64,000 nt of DNA from positions 372,001 through 436,000 of the forward strand of contig CATXID010000001.1 in NCBI GenBank assembly GCA_958369225.1, written 5' to 3'. The DNA comes from an uncultured Collinsella sp. (GTDB lineage: Bacteria > Actinomycetota > Coriobacteriia > Coriobacteriales > Coriobacteriaceae). The notes below the pieces were generated by a model. That model had not been told where the DNA came from. It saw nothing but the letters and a program-made list of their open reading frames with translations, and did not search any database. Position 1 is the first letter of the stretch. The number at the start of each line of letters is the position of its first letter. This document shows, in pieces, positions 1-7,290 of this stretch. Made by a program: the position numbers and the translations under genes.

Positions 1-1
1 C

Positions 2-601
2 GATGACCGTGCTTCTTTGGCGGCTGGTCTGTCTCAAATGATTTCCGGCGGCCTGATTGCCCAGACTCCCGGTGTGATGTACAGCCGCTCGCTGTTCGAG
101 ACATGTTTGTCGCGCGACCGTGCGTTTCGCTCGATTGGGTTTATGACATGCGCTCTTTCGCAGGCGCAATGCATATCCGGGTGCGGTGATGCCTGTTTCC
201 ATGCGGTGGCGCCACGGCTTACAGATGCTTTTGACCCCACATTGTTTGCCAAGCTTACCGATGACGCCCGGGCGCTCGACGAGCTTATTGATTCGCTTGC
301 AGAGGCGAACGGTGACGCGCAGCTAAAGGTGGCGAGCCATATGTTTTACTTCGCCGGGCTGGTCGCCTGCATCGAAAATTTGTGCTTGAGCCCGCATGGG
401 GTTTCTTCAATTGAGCGTTCCGCTCGTATGCGTGATATGCTCGAGGCATCTCGAACTCGTCAGATGGCCGCGGCACTCAAGGATAACCATCGTGGGCTCG
501 GACTGTTGTTTGGACCGATTGCCAGTGCCAAGCCTGCGCGTTGCGTGATGTATACGCACCTGGCCGCTTTTTTTAACCGGACGGGCGTCAAAACTGCTTA
601 A
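2..601 (+). CDS. C-terminal part of an unknown protein (5' end outside window)
   Basis: The reading frame is open from base 2 to the TAA at 599-601 and has no credible start with a ribosome site inside the window, so the gene begins upstream. About 199 residues are visible. The protein is rich in Ala, Leu and Cys (including a Cys-Gly-Cys-Gly-Asp-Ala-Cys-like cluster near the visible N-terminus), looks helical and has no clear signal peptide. I do not recognise the family. It ends about 130 bases before argR on the same strand with an inverted repeat between them, so a shared transcript is possible but not shown. Confidence 0.6.
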   Translation, partial: DDRASLAAGLSQMISGGLIAQTPGVMYSRSLFETCLSRDRAFRSIGFMTCALSQAQCISGCGDACFHAVAPRLTDAFDPTLFAKLTDDARALDELIDSLAEANGDAQLKVASHMFYFAGLVACIENLCLSPHGVSSIERSARMRDMLEASRTRQMAAALKDNHRGLGLLFGPIASAKPARCVMYTHLAAFFNRTGVKTA

Positions 602-611
602 GACGGCTATG

Positions 612-643
612 TTCGAAACAATCTTGCATGGAATTGTTTCGAA
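612..643. promoter_or_regulatory. Perfect 11-bp inverted repeat downstream of the first gene
   Basis: TTCGAAACAAT (612-622) and ATTGTTTCGAA (633-643) are exact reverse complements separated by 10 bases. There is no T-run after the second arm, so this looks more like an operator (or a weak transcript-end hairpin) than an intrinsic terminator. A related GTTTCGAAAC palindrome lies upstream of gltB at 48861-48870. Confidence 0.5.
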
Positions 644-654
644 ATGCGTTCTTA

Positions 655-705
655 TTCACAAATACCCTTAAATAGCGCTAAACTATACAATCACTGATTG
701 ATTGT
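655..705 (+). promoter_or_regulatory. Candidate argR promoter with overlapping palindrome
   Basis: TTCACA (655-660) and TAAACT (679-684), 18 bases apart, are a tolerable -35/-10 pair. The palindrome ACAATCA-5-TGATTGT (687-693/699-705) lies at the expected transcription start and has the AT-rich, two-fold symmetric character of an ARG box, so autoregulation by ArgR is a reasonable guess. The -10 is weak, and TATACA at 684-689 is an alternative. Confidence 0.4.
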
Positions 706-732
706 CTCGCCATCTATGGAGTGAGGTTTAGT

Positions 733-1170
733 ATGGCTAAAAAACGCAATGGGCGCCAGGATGCCATCAGAGATATCGTGCGCAACAAGGATGTTCGCAC
801 GCAGCGCGTACTGGTGGACGAGCTCCGTGCCATGGGGTTTGATTGCACGCAGGCGACCGTTTCGCGCGACATTGCCGATATGGGGCTGCGCAAGCTTCCC
901 GAGGGCATCTATGTTCTGGCCGAGGACTTGCATCTGCAGCGTATGGTCTCCGAACTGGTAACGGGCGTTCTACGTACCGACAACCTGGTTATGATCAAGG
1001 CTCAGCCCGGTACCGCTTCGGGCATCGCCGCTGCGGTCGATGCCGCTGAGCTGCCCGACGTGCTCGGTTCGCTCGCCGGTAACGACACCATCTTGGTTAT
1101 CGCCCAGACCGCCGAGGACGGCGAGCGCCTGGAGGCCCTCATCAACAAGCTGAGCAACTCTCGTAAGTAG
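733..1170 (+). CDS. argR: Arginine repressor ArgR
   Basis: A 145-residue protein with the two-domain ArgR layout. Residues ~1-70 form the winged helix (the segment with QATVSRDIADMGLRKLP is the recognition helix region). Residues ~75-145 form the oligomerisation and L-arginine-binding domain, with the family motif GTASGIAAAVDAAELPDVLG and the usual I-x-GNDTILVI core. It binds ARG boxes as an arginine-dependent hexamer to control arginine biosynthesis and catabolism. An in-frame GTG at 721 would add four residues, but AGG at 724-726 is well placed for ATG 733. No arg biosynthetic genes are adjacent in the window. The gene ends at a strong terminator. Confidence 0.93.
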   Translation: MAKKRNGRQDAIRDIVRNKDVRTQRVLVDELRAMGFDCTQATVSRDIADMGLRKLPEGIYVLAEDLHLQRMVSELVTGVLRTDNLVMIKAQPGTASGIAAAVDAAELPDVLGSLAGNDTILVIAQTAEDGERLEALINKLSNSRK

Positions 1171-1222
1171 GCGAGGCGGCGCGTGAGGACAGCGCCGTAC
1201 GAGCGCATATAGCGACTTTTAT

Positions 1223-1254
1223 GGGGCGTCGACGATGTTCGGCGCCCTTTTTTA
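1223..1254 (+). terminator. Intrinsic terminator after argR
   Basis: GGGGCG/CGCCC hairpin followed by a run of seven T (about 1247-1253), 53 bases after the argR stop. Confidence 0.8.
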
Positions 1255-1295
1255 TTGTCGCATCGTGTTGAGGCGCGTGCGAGGTTTCTCGTGAC

Positions 1296-1334
1296 AAAAA
1301 GGCGCCCGAGCAGCTATCGATCTGCTCGGGCGCC
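1296..1334 (-). terminator. Intrinsic terminator of the penicillin-binding protein gene
   Basis: A perfect 13-bp stem, GGCGCCCGAGCAG (1301-1313) with CTGCTCGGGCGCC (1322-1334). It is followed on the minus strand by five T (1300-1296). Confidence 0.9.
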
Positions 1335-1357
1335 TTTGATTGGCTATGGCTGGGTGC

Positions 1358-3559
1358 CTACTGACCCGTAGAGGGATCGGGCGTGGGCGTAGGCGTAGGC
1401 GTTGGAGTGGGGGAACCGCCCTCGCCGCCACCTTCGCCACCGCTACCGTCGCCGCCGGTCGACCCGCCGGTCGACCCGCCGGTCGTACCGGTGCCACCGG
1501 AGGTTTCGCCGCCTGTGGTCTCGGTCGTCGTGGTGGTAGTGGTCGTCGTTGTGGTGGTCTCTTCCTCCTCGTCGTCCTCCTTATCGCTGCTTTCCGCCTT
1601 CTTGGCGTTGTTGGTGCCGTAGAACTTCCAGACGTTGTTGTTCTTATACGTGGGGGCAGTGCCCGTCGGGAACTCCTCGCGGTCGGTGCCGGCAAGGACG
1701 GTGTTCATGAACTTCTTAAAGACGGGCAGGTTGGTGCTGTCACCCAGCAGGTCCGTGCCGTACTTTTGGATGGGAATCTCACCTGCGGAGTAGCCGGTCC
1801 ACAGGGCGCATGCCAGCTGCGGGGTATAGCCGCAGAACCACAGGTTAGTGGTGTTGTCGGTGGTACCTGTCTTGCCGGCATAGGGCTGGTTCACGCTCAG
1901 AGCGCCGGCGGCACCCGTGCCGCTGCCCTGCATGACGCCGGTCAGGACGTCGGTCACTGCCGCGGCCTCGCCGGTGGAGAGCACCTGCGAGGGGTTATCG
2001 GTGTGCTGGTACAGTACCGAGCCAGTTCGCGAATCAATCTCGGTGATGGCGATCGGCTGGCGATAGTAACCGCCGTTGGCAAACGTGGCATAGGCCGCGG
2101 CCATCTCGAGCGGCGAGATGGAGCCGGTACCGAGCGTCATGACGGGAACGTCCTCGATATTGTCCTTAGAAGGATCGATGCCGAGCTTTTTGACGAGCGA
2201 CATGATCTTGTTATTGCCGATAGCCTCTGCAACCTGGATATAGCCGGTGTTGGAGGAGTACGCCGTCGCCTGCTTGAGCGTGATGGTACCGTAGCTTTGG
2301 TTGGCGTAGTTCTGCACCTCGGTCGTGGTGCCCTTGGCCTTGAGCGGCGAGTTGCAGTTGAGGGTGACGTTGGGGTTCATGCCGTTTTGGATGGCAGTGG
2401 CCAGCGTAAAGGCCTTAAACGTGGAACCCACGGGACGCTTGGCCGTGGCGTGGTTCACGTGGTTCTCGTCGGCGTTATAGTCGTAGCCGCCCACCATGCA
2501 CTTGATGTAGCCGGTCTTGGGGTCGACGACGACCATGCCCATGTCCAGGCCGTCGAGCGAAAGCGTGTCGAGCTGGGCACGCACGGCCTCCTCGGCAGTC
2601 TGCTGCATCGTGGGGTCGATGGTGGTCTTGACGGTTAGGCCGCCCTTAAACAGCACGTCGGTGGAGAACTCCTGCTCCAGCAGCTGCTTAACATAGGCGA
2701 CAAAGTAAGGCTGCGAATACACGTCGACGCCGCTGCCCGAAATCTCGGTTACGTTGAGGGTGATAGGCTCTGCCTGCGCGGCGTCGTGCTCCTCCTGGGT
2801 GATGTGGCCCAGGCGCAGCATGTTGTCGAGAACCTTGTTGCGGCGAGAGAGTGCCAGATCGGGATTGACCGTGGGGTCGTACTGCGAAGGCGAGTTGGGA
2901 AGGCCGATGAGCAGCGCGGCCTCGCTCAGGGTGAGGTCGGCGGCGCTCTTGGACAGATAGGTCTCGGCTGCGGCCTCGATGCCGTAGGCACCGTGGCCGT
3001 AATAGATGGTGTTGAGGTACATCATAAGGATCTCGTCCTTGGAGTACATCTCCTCCATCTTGATAGCGATGTAGGCCTCGCGCACCTTACGCTCGATGGT
3101 CGAATCGAACTGCTCCTCCTGCAGGATGGTGTTGCGTACCAGCTGCTGGGTGATGGTCGATGCGCCCTCGTGGCCACCGGAGACGGTTGCCACGGCAGCA
3201 CGCGCGATACCCCACAGGTCGATACCGCCGTGCTCGTAGAAGCGTTCGTCCTCGACGTCGACGGTGCCCTGCAGCACGTACGGAGAGACCTGGTCCTTGG
3301 TGACGGACTTGCGGTTTTGCGTGTAGAAGCTTGCGATCTTGTTGCCGTTGCAATCGACGATTTCGGTGGGTTCACTCACCAGATAGGCGTTGGCGTCGGT
3401 ATAGTCAGGCAGATCGGACAGCCAGCGGTTGACGTTGCCGATCATGCCGATGCCAAACGCTACGCCCGCGATGAGCAAAAAGCCCAAGAACGAGAGCAGG
3501 ATCATGGGCAGGGCATGCGTCTTGGAACGACTGCGTCCCTGTCGTTGGCGAGGACCCAT
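1358..3559 (-). CDS. Class A penicillin-binding protein (PBP1A-like transglycosylase/transpeptidase)
   Basis: A bifunctional peptidoglycan synthase of 733 residues. A short basic cytoplasmic tail is followed by one membrane anchor (~19-41). The GT51 glycosyltransferase domain has catalytic Glu103 in EDERFYEHGG and the GASTITQQLVRN motif (~132-143). The transpeptidase domain has STFK (Ser379), SSN (435-437) and KTGT (563-566). The C-terminus is a ~70-residue low-complexity tail: an acidic patch, twelve Thr in a row, Gly/Ser/Thr repeats, then Pro-Thr repeats, which probably spans the cell wall. The frame could start 41 codons upstream, but the ATG at 3559 is preceded by a GGAGG ribosome site and yields a clean N-in anchor. 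It is transcribed divergently from the U32 gene and ends at its own terminator. Confidence 0.93.
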   Translation of the reverse strand: MGPRQRQGRSRSKTHALPMILLSFLGFLLIAGVAFGIGMIGNVNRWLSDLPDYTDANAYLVSEPTEIVDCNGNKIASFYTQNRKSVTKDQVSPYVLQGTVDVEDERFYEHGGIDLWGIARAAVATVSGGHEGASTITQQLVRNTILQEEQFDSTIERKVREAYIAIKMEEMYSKDEILMMYLNTIYYGHGAYGIEAAAETYLSKSAADLTLSEAALLIGLPNSPSQYDPTVNPDLALSRRNKVLDNMLRLGHITQEEHDAAQAEPITLNVTEISGSGVDVYSQPYFVAYVKQLLEQEFSTDVLFKGGLTVKTTIDPTMQQTAEEAVRAQLDTLSLDGLDMGMVVVDPKTGYIKCMVGGYDYNADENHVNHATAKRPVGSTFKAFTLATAIQNGMNPNVTLNCNSPLKAKGTTTEVQNYANQSYGTITLKQATAYSSNTGYIQVAEAIGNNKIMSLVKKLGIDPSKDNIEDVPVMTLGTGSISPLEMAAAYATFANGGYYRQPIAITEIDSRTGSVLYQHTDNPSQVLSTGEAAAVTDVLTGVMQGSGTGAAGALSVNQPYAGKTGTTDNTTNLWFCGYTPQLACALWTGYSAGEIPIQKYGTDLLGDSTNLPVFKKFMNTVLAGTDREEFPTGTAPTYKNNNVWKFYGTNNAKKAESSDKEDDEEEETTTTTTTTTTTTETTGGETSGGTGTTGGSTGGSTGGDGSGGEGGGEGGSPTPTPTPTPTPDPSTGQ

Positions 3560-3723
3560 ATATTGACCTCCAGGTATGTCGTGCCGGGCGGCGGGTGCGC
3601 CGCTGGGGCAGGATGGACATAAGTTATTACACGATAAACCAAACGAGGCGCGCGAGGCCTCGTGTATGCTGGATGACGGCATTTTTCAGAGTGAATGCAT
3701 ACCTTGTTGGTAAGGAGTTTCCG
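3560..3723. other. Divergent intergenic region between the PBP and U32 peptidase genes
   Basis: This 164-base gap must hold promoters for both directions. I see TGTATGCT near 3662-3669 as a possible extended -10 for the plus strand, but no convincing -35. CGAGGCCTCG is a 10-bp palindrome near 3653-3662. Confidence 0.35.
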
Positions 3724-5700
3724 ATGGCGATTCGGACGATGGGGCCGAGTGGACAATGCGATAACGAGCCGGGGGCTGCCGAGGCGGCGCTGCCCGAGCT
3801 GTTGGCGCCTGCGGGCGGGCTCGATCAGATGCTCGCTGCCATCGCGGCGGGCGCCGATGCCGTCTATGCTGGCCTGGGCGGGTTTAACGCCCGCGTGAGC
3901 GCACACGGCTTTACCGACGACGAGTTTTTGCGCGGCTGCGTCGTGGCGCATGCGCACGGCGTGCGTGTATACGTGACGCTCAACGTGTTTGTGTTCGATG
4001 ACGAGTTGGCCGACGCGGTGGCGCTGGGGGCGCACGCGCATGAGTTGGGTGCCGATGCCTTGATCGTGGCAGATGCCGGTCTGGCCTGCGCGTTGCGCGC
4101 GGCGATTCCCGGGGTCGAGATTCACCTGTCCACGCAGGCGGGCGTACATAGCGAAGGCGCCGTGCGCCTGGCTGCCGACGAACTGGGCGTCGAGCGCGTG
4201 ACGACTGCCCGCGAGCTGGCAGTCGACGAGATTGCCGCCCTGTGTGCTACCGGCGTGCCTATCGAGGTGTTCTGCCACGGTGCGATTTGCATTGGATATT
4301 CGGGCGCCTGCGAGTTTTCGGCCCTGCGGCGTGGACGATCGGCGATGCGCGGCGACTGTACGCAGCCGTGTCGCTTGGCGTACGACCTGGTGGACGAGAC
4401 GGGGGAGAGCGTCGTTTCCGTGGAGGGCGATCGTCTGCTGTGCCCGCGCGACTATCTGGGCATTGCGCACCTGCCCGAGCTTGTTGGGGCCGGGGTGGCG
4501 TCGCTCAAGATCGAGGGGCGCATGAAAAACCCCGACTACGTGTTCAACGTGGTACGGGTGTGGCGTCGTGCACTCGATATGCTGCGCGATGGCGCGTGGG
4601 ATGCCGCTGCCGTGTCGGCGCTCGAGCACGAGCTGGGCAGGTCATTCAACCGTGGGTTTACCGATGCGTATCTGCGGGGGCGATCGGGTGCTGAGCTCAT
4701 GAGCTTTGAGCGTGCGATTAACCAGGGCGTGCGCGTGGGCCACTTGGTGGCGGTGGGTCACGAAGAGGTGACGGTTGAGCTTGATGCCGCCGTGGCGGCG
4801 GGCGATACGCTCGAGATCCGATTTTACCCGGGTGCCGACGCGCGTCCCGATGTGCCCAAGCGCTGGCCACAGGTGCCTTGCCCCGTGGATGCCGCTGCGG
4901 GAGAGCGCATCGTCGTGCATTGCAAACGCAAGGTGGGCGCGGGCTGCGAGGTCTATCTGATTCGCAGTGCCGGCGTGCTGGGGCAGACGGCAACGGTGTT
5001 GGAGCGCATGCGGGTCGAGGCAGATGCGGTCGCGCCTGCTGAGCAGTCCGTTGAGGTGCTGCCGTTTGAGGGCGTTCTGGCAGATGGCGATGTACCGACG
5101 GAGTTGGCGGGACCGGCGGAGCCGGCAAAGCATGAGGCTTTTGCTCGTATGGTCTTTGCCTGGGAGCTGATGGATGTGGATCCGCGCGATGAGCGGGATC
5201 TGTCCGATGCGACGGTGGTGCTCGACGAAGTGTGCCGCGCAGGCGACGCCGAGCGGACCCGAGCGCTTATGCAACGTGCTGGGCGCGTCGTCTGCCGCAA
5301 TCTGGGACAGGTGGCGATGGCCCGTGAGCTGGGCACGGCGTTTGACGTGGCGGCGCCGGTGTTCTGTGCCAATCGGGCCACGCTTGCCTGGCTGCGCGGG
5401 CTTGGCGCGGGGTGGGTATACTTGCCTGCCGAATTGCTCGGCAATGATAGGGAGCGAATTGCCGAGCTGGCTGCTGAACCCGGCGTCTTGGGTCCGGTCG
5501 ACGCCGACTGTCCCGAGCTCATGGTGTGCGAGCACTGCCTGCTGACCGCCGAGGGCGTCTGCGCCACCGATGCGACGGGGCAGGCCCGTTGCCGCGACTG
5601 CTTGCGTCGTCGGCAGGTGCGCTATCTGGTCGAGCGTGACGGTACGCGTCTGCCAGTTGCCATCGACGCATGCGGCAGGACGAGGATTTTCCTGTCGTAG
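3724..5700 (+). CDS. U32 family peptidase / RNA-hydroxylation protein (RlhA/TrhP-like)
   Basis: A 658-residue U32 protein. The N-terminus LPELLAPAGGLDQMLAAI is the family opening. The signature region EVFCHGAICIGYSGAC (~residues 180-196), with later Cys in RGDCTQPCR, supplies the conserved cysteines. SLKIEGRMKNPDYV follows. A C-terminal domain carries extra CxxC pairs (CEHC, CRDC) that could bind a metal. Characterised relatives (RlhA, TrhP) hydroxylate rRNA or tRNA using prephenate-derived chemistry, while older annotation calls them collagenases; which applies here is not decidable from sequence. ATG 3724 was chosen because AAGGAG (3712-3717) precedes it; the frame is open further upstream without a ribosome site. 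Confidence 0.85.
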   Translation: MAIRTMGPSGQCDNEPGAAEAALPELLAPAGGLDQMLAAIAAGADAVYAGLGGFNARVSAHGFTDDEFLRGCVVAHAHGVRVYVTLNVFVFDDELADAVALGAHAHELGADALIVADAGLACALRAAIPGVEIHLSTQAGVHSEGAVRLAADELGVERVTTARELAVDEIAALCATGVPIEVFCHGAICIGYSGACEFSALRRGRSAMRGDCTQPCRLAYDLVDETGESVVSVEGDRLLCPRDYLGIAHLPELVGAGVASLKIEGRMKNPDYVFNVVRVWRRALDMLRDGAWDAAAVSALEHELGRSFNRGFTDAYLRGRSGAELMSFERAINQGVRVGHLVAVGHEEVTVELDAAVAAGDTLEIRFYPGADARPDVPKRWPQVPCPVDAAAGERIVVHCKRKVGAGCEVYLIRSAGVLGQTATVLERMRVEADAVAPAEQSVEVLPFEGVLADGDVPTELAGPAEPAKHEAFARMVFAWELMDVDPRDERDLSDATVVLDEVCRAGDAERTRALMQRAGRVVCRNLGQVAMARELGTAFDVAAPVFCANRATLAWLRGLGAGWVYLPAELLGNDRERIAELAAEPGVLGPVDADCPELMVCEHCLLTAEGVCATDATGQARCRDCLRRRQVRYLVERDGTRLPVAIDACGRTRIFLS

Positions 5701-5748
5701 GTGCCGCGTCGCGTCAGTTTGTTATCATAAGAGAGTTTATGGACTTCC

Positions 5749-5775
5749 AGCACCGCCGTTTTCGGCGAGGGTGCT
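5749..5775 (+). promoter_or_regulatory. Leader hairpin just upstream of tyrS
   Basis: AGCACC-GCCG-TTTT-CGGC-GAG-GGTGCT forms a compact hairpin that ends 8 bases before the tyrS ribosome site. There is no T-run, so it is not a terminator. It is far too small for a T-box. Its role is unknown. Confidence 0.35.
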
Positions 5776-5796
5776 ATAGCAAAAGGAGGATACCCA

Positions 5797-7008
5797 ATGC
5801 TGTCTGTTGACGAGCAAATGCGTATCATCACCTCGGGCGCCGCGCAGATCGTTCCCGAGGCCGACCTTCGCAAGAAGCTTGAGAAGGGCGAGCCCCTCAA
5901 CATCAAGCTCGGCGTCGATCCCACCAGCCCCGACCTGCACCTGGGCCACGCCGTGCCGCTGCGCAAGATGCGTCAGTTCCAGGACCTGGGCCACAACGTC
6001 ACCCTCATCATCGGTAACGGCACCGCACTGATCGGCGATCCTTCGGGCAAGAACTCCACCCGCCCGCAGCTTTCGCAGGAGCAGATCGAGGCCAATGCCG
6101 AGACCTACGTGAGCCAGGCCATGAAGATCCTGGATCCCGAGAAGACCACCATCGTGCACAACGGCGACTGGATCTTGTCGATGGATCTGGCCGGTCTGCT
6201 GCAGGTATGCTCCAAGTTCACCGTCGCCCGTATTCTCGAGCGCGACGACTTTACCAAGCGCTACCAGTCTCAGACGCCGATCGCCCTGCATGAGTTCCTG
6301 TATCCCGTGATGCAGGCTTACGACTCCGTGCAGATCAAGGCTGACGTGGAGATGGGCGGCACCGATCAGCTCTTCAACCTGCTCGCCGGCCGTGAGCTCA
6401 TGGAGAAGATGGGCATGGAGCCGCAGATCGCGCTTACCATGCCGCTGCTCGAGGGCACCGATGGCGTGCGCAAGATGTCCAAGTCCTACGGCAACTACAT
6501 CGGCCTGACCGATGCTCCCAAGGATATGTTCGGCAAGACCATGTCCATCCCCGACGAGATGATCGGCAAGTACTATCGTCTGGCCAGCTCGCTCACCCCG
6601 GCCGAGGTCGACAAGATCGACGCCGCCCTGGCCGACGGTTCCGCCGACCCCTATGAGCTCAAGCGCGCGCTGGGCCGCGACCTGTGCGACACCTATCACG
6701 GCGCCGGTGCCGGTGACGAGGCTCAGGCCGAGTTCGACCGCGTGTTCAAGGAGGGCCAGCTTGCCGACTTCCCCGAGAAGCACGTTGAGCTGACCGTCAA
6801 CGACGAGGGCCAGATTTACCTCGCAGGCCTGCTTAAGGACCTGGGCCTTTCGGCGAGCGCCGGCCAGGCCCGTCGCGATATCGACGGCGGCGGCGTCAAG
6901 ATCAACGGCAAGGCCGTGGCTCCCAAGAGCTACAACATCGACCCGAGCGCCCTCAAGCTGGGCGACACCCTCTCCGTAGGCAAGCGCAAGGGCTTCAAGT
7001 TGGTCTAG
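5797..7008 (+). CDS. tyrS: Tyrosyl-tRNA synthetase
   Basis: Charges tRNA-Tyr with tyrosine in the cytoplasm. The 403-residue protein has the class I signatures HLGH (~49-52) in a Rossmann domain and KMSKS (~229-233, in VRKMSKSYGN), plus a C-terminal S4 RNA-binding domain (~340-403). The HLGH/KMSKS sequences, the VEMGGTDQLFN segment and the length resemble the TyrS subfamily of Gram-negative and actinobacterial type rather than the Bacillus TyrS1 form. ATG 5797 follows AAAAGGAGGA (5781-5790). It is monocistronic, with a strong terminator 28 bases after the stop. Confidence 0.96.
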   Translation: MLSVDEQMRIITSGAAQIVPEADLRKKLEKGEPLNIKLGVDPTSPDLHLGHAVPLRKMRQFQDLGHNVTLIIGNGTALIGDPSGKNSTRPQLSQEQIEANAETYVSQAMKILDPEKTTIVHNGDWILSMDLAGLLQVCSKFTVARILERDDFTKRYQSQTPIALHEFLYPVMQAYDSVQIKADVEMGGTDQLFNLLAGRELMEKMGMEPQIALTMPLLEGTDGVRKMSKSYGNYIGLTDAPKDMFGKTMSIPDEMIGKYYRLASSLTPAEVDKIDAALADGSADPYELKRALGRDLCDTYHGAGAGDEAQAEFDRVFKEGQLADFPEKHVELTVNDEGQIYLAGLLKDLGLSASAGQARRDIDGGGVKINGKAVAPKSYNIDPSALKLGDTLSVGKRKGFKLV

Positions 7009-7035
7009 CAAGTAGGCCAACCTAACATGTGCAAT

Positions 7036-7073
7036 AGGGCCGCAGCCGGAACGATTCCGGCTGCGGCCCTTTG
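7036..7073 (+). terminator. Intrinsic terminator after tyrS
   Basis: A perfect 16-bp stem with a three-base loop (7036-7051/7055-7070) followed by TTT. Confidence 0.85.
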
Positions 7074-7140
7074 AGTTACGGTGAAATAGTTCCTAAAAAT
7101 GCCATACGGGCGCCCAGGTAGGAACTATTCCACCGCAACT
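7074..7140. repeat. Family B palindromic repeat, copy 1 (67 bp)
   Basis: Outer arms AGTTACGGTGAAATAGTTCC and its near-complement GGAACTATTCCACCGCAACT enclose a variable middle. Copies of identical length occur at 29788-29854, 45148-45214 and 60504-60570. It abuts the tyrS terminator. Confidence 0.85.
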
Positions 7141-7150
7141 TTTTTCCTCC

Positions 7151-7170
7151 GTCCCCAAGGGATCATTTGG
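7151..7170. repeat. Family D short repeat, copy 1
   Basis: GTCCCCAAGGGATCATTTGG. Near-identical sequence follows terminators at 32402-32421 and 46160-46173. Confidence 0.6.
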
Positions 7171-7195
7171 CGGTGCCGTTAAGCGGAGAGGCGTA

Positions 7196-7223
7196 TTGCT
7201 GACCTATCGTTTGGGCATACAAT
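7196..7223 (+). promoter_or_regulatory. Candidate promoter of the adenine deaminase gene
   Basis: TTGCTG (7196-7201) and TACAAT (7218-7223), spaced by 16 bases. The leader after it contains a GCTGCGG/CCGCAGC hairpin (7236-7242/7259-7265) followed by GTTTTC, which might act as a weak attenuator. No purine-riboswitch core is visible. Confidence 0.5.
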
Positions 7224-7290
7224 TGCTATTGGCTTGCTGCGGTGAAGGTTTGTCCGCCCCGCAGCGTTTTCTACGGTTAAAGGAGTATGT

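Noticed and set aside
1340..2638. Long plus-strand frame across the PBP gene
   Set aside because: It is the antisense of a clear PBP coding sequence, has no ribosome site, and translates to low-complexity Gly/Arg text.
5701..5796. T-box leader upstream of tyrS
   Set aside because: The gap is under 100 bases and has neither specifier loop nor the T-box consensus; only a short hairpin is seen.
7171..7290. Purine riboswitch upstream of ade
   Set aside because: The conserved three-way-junction core is not visible; only a simple GC hairpin is present.
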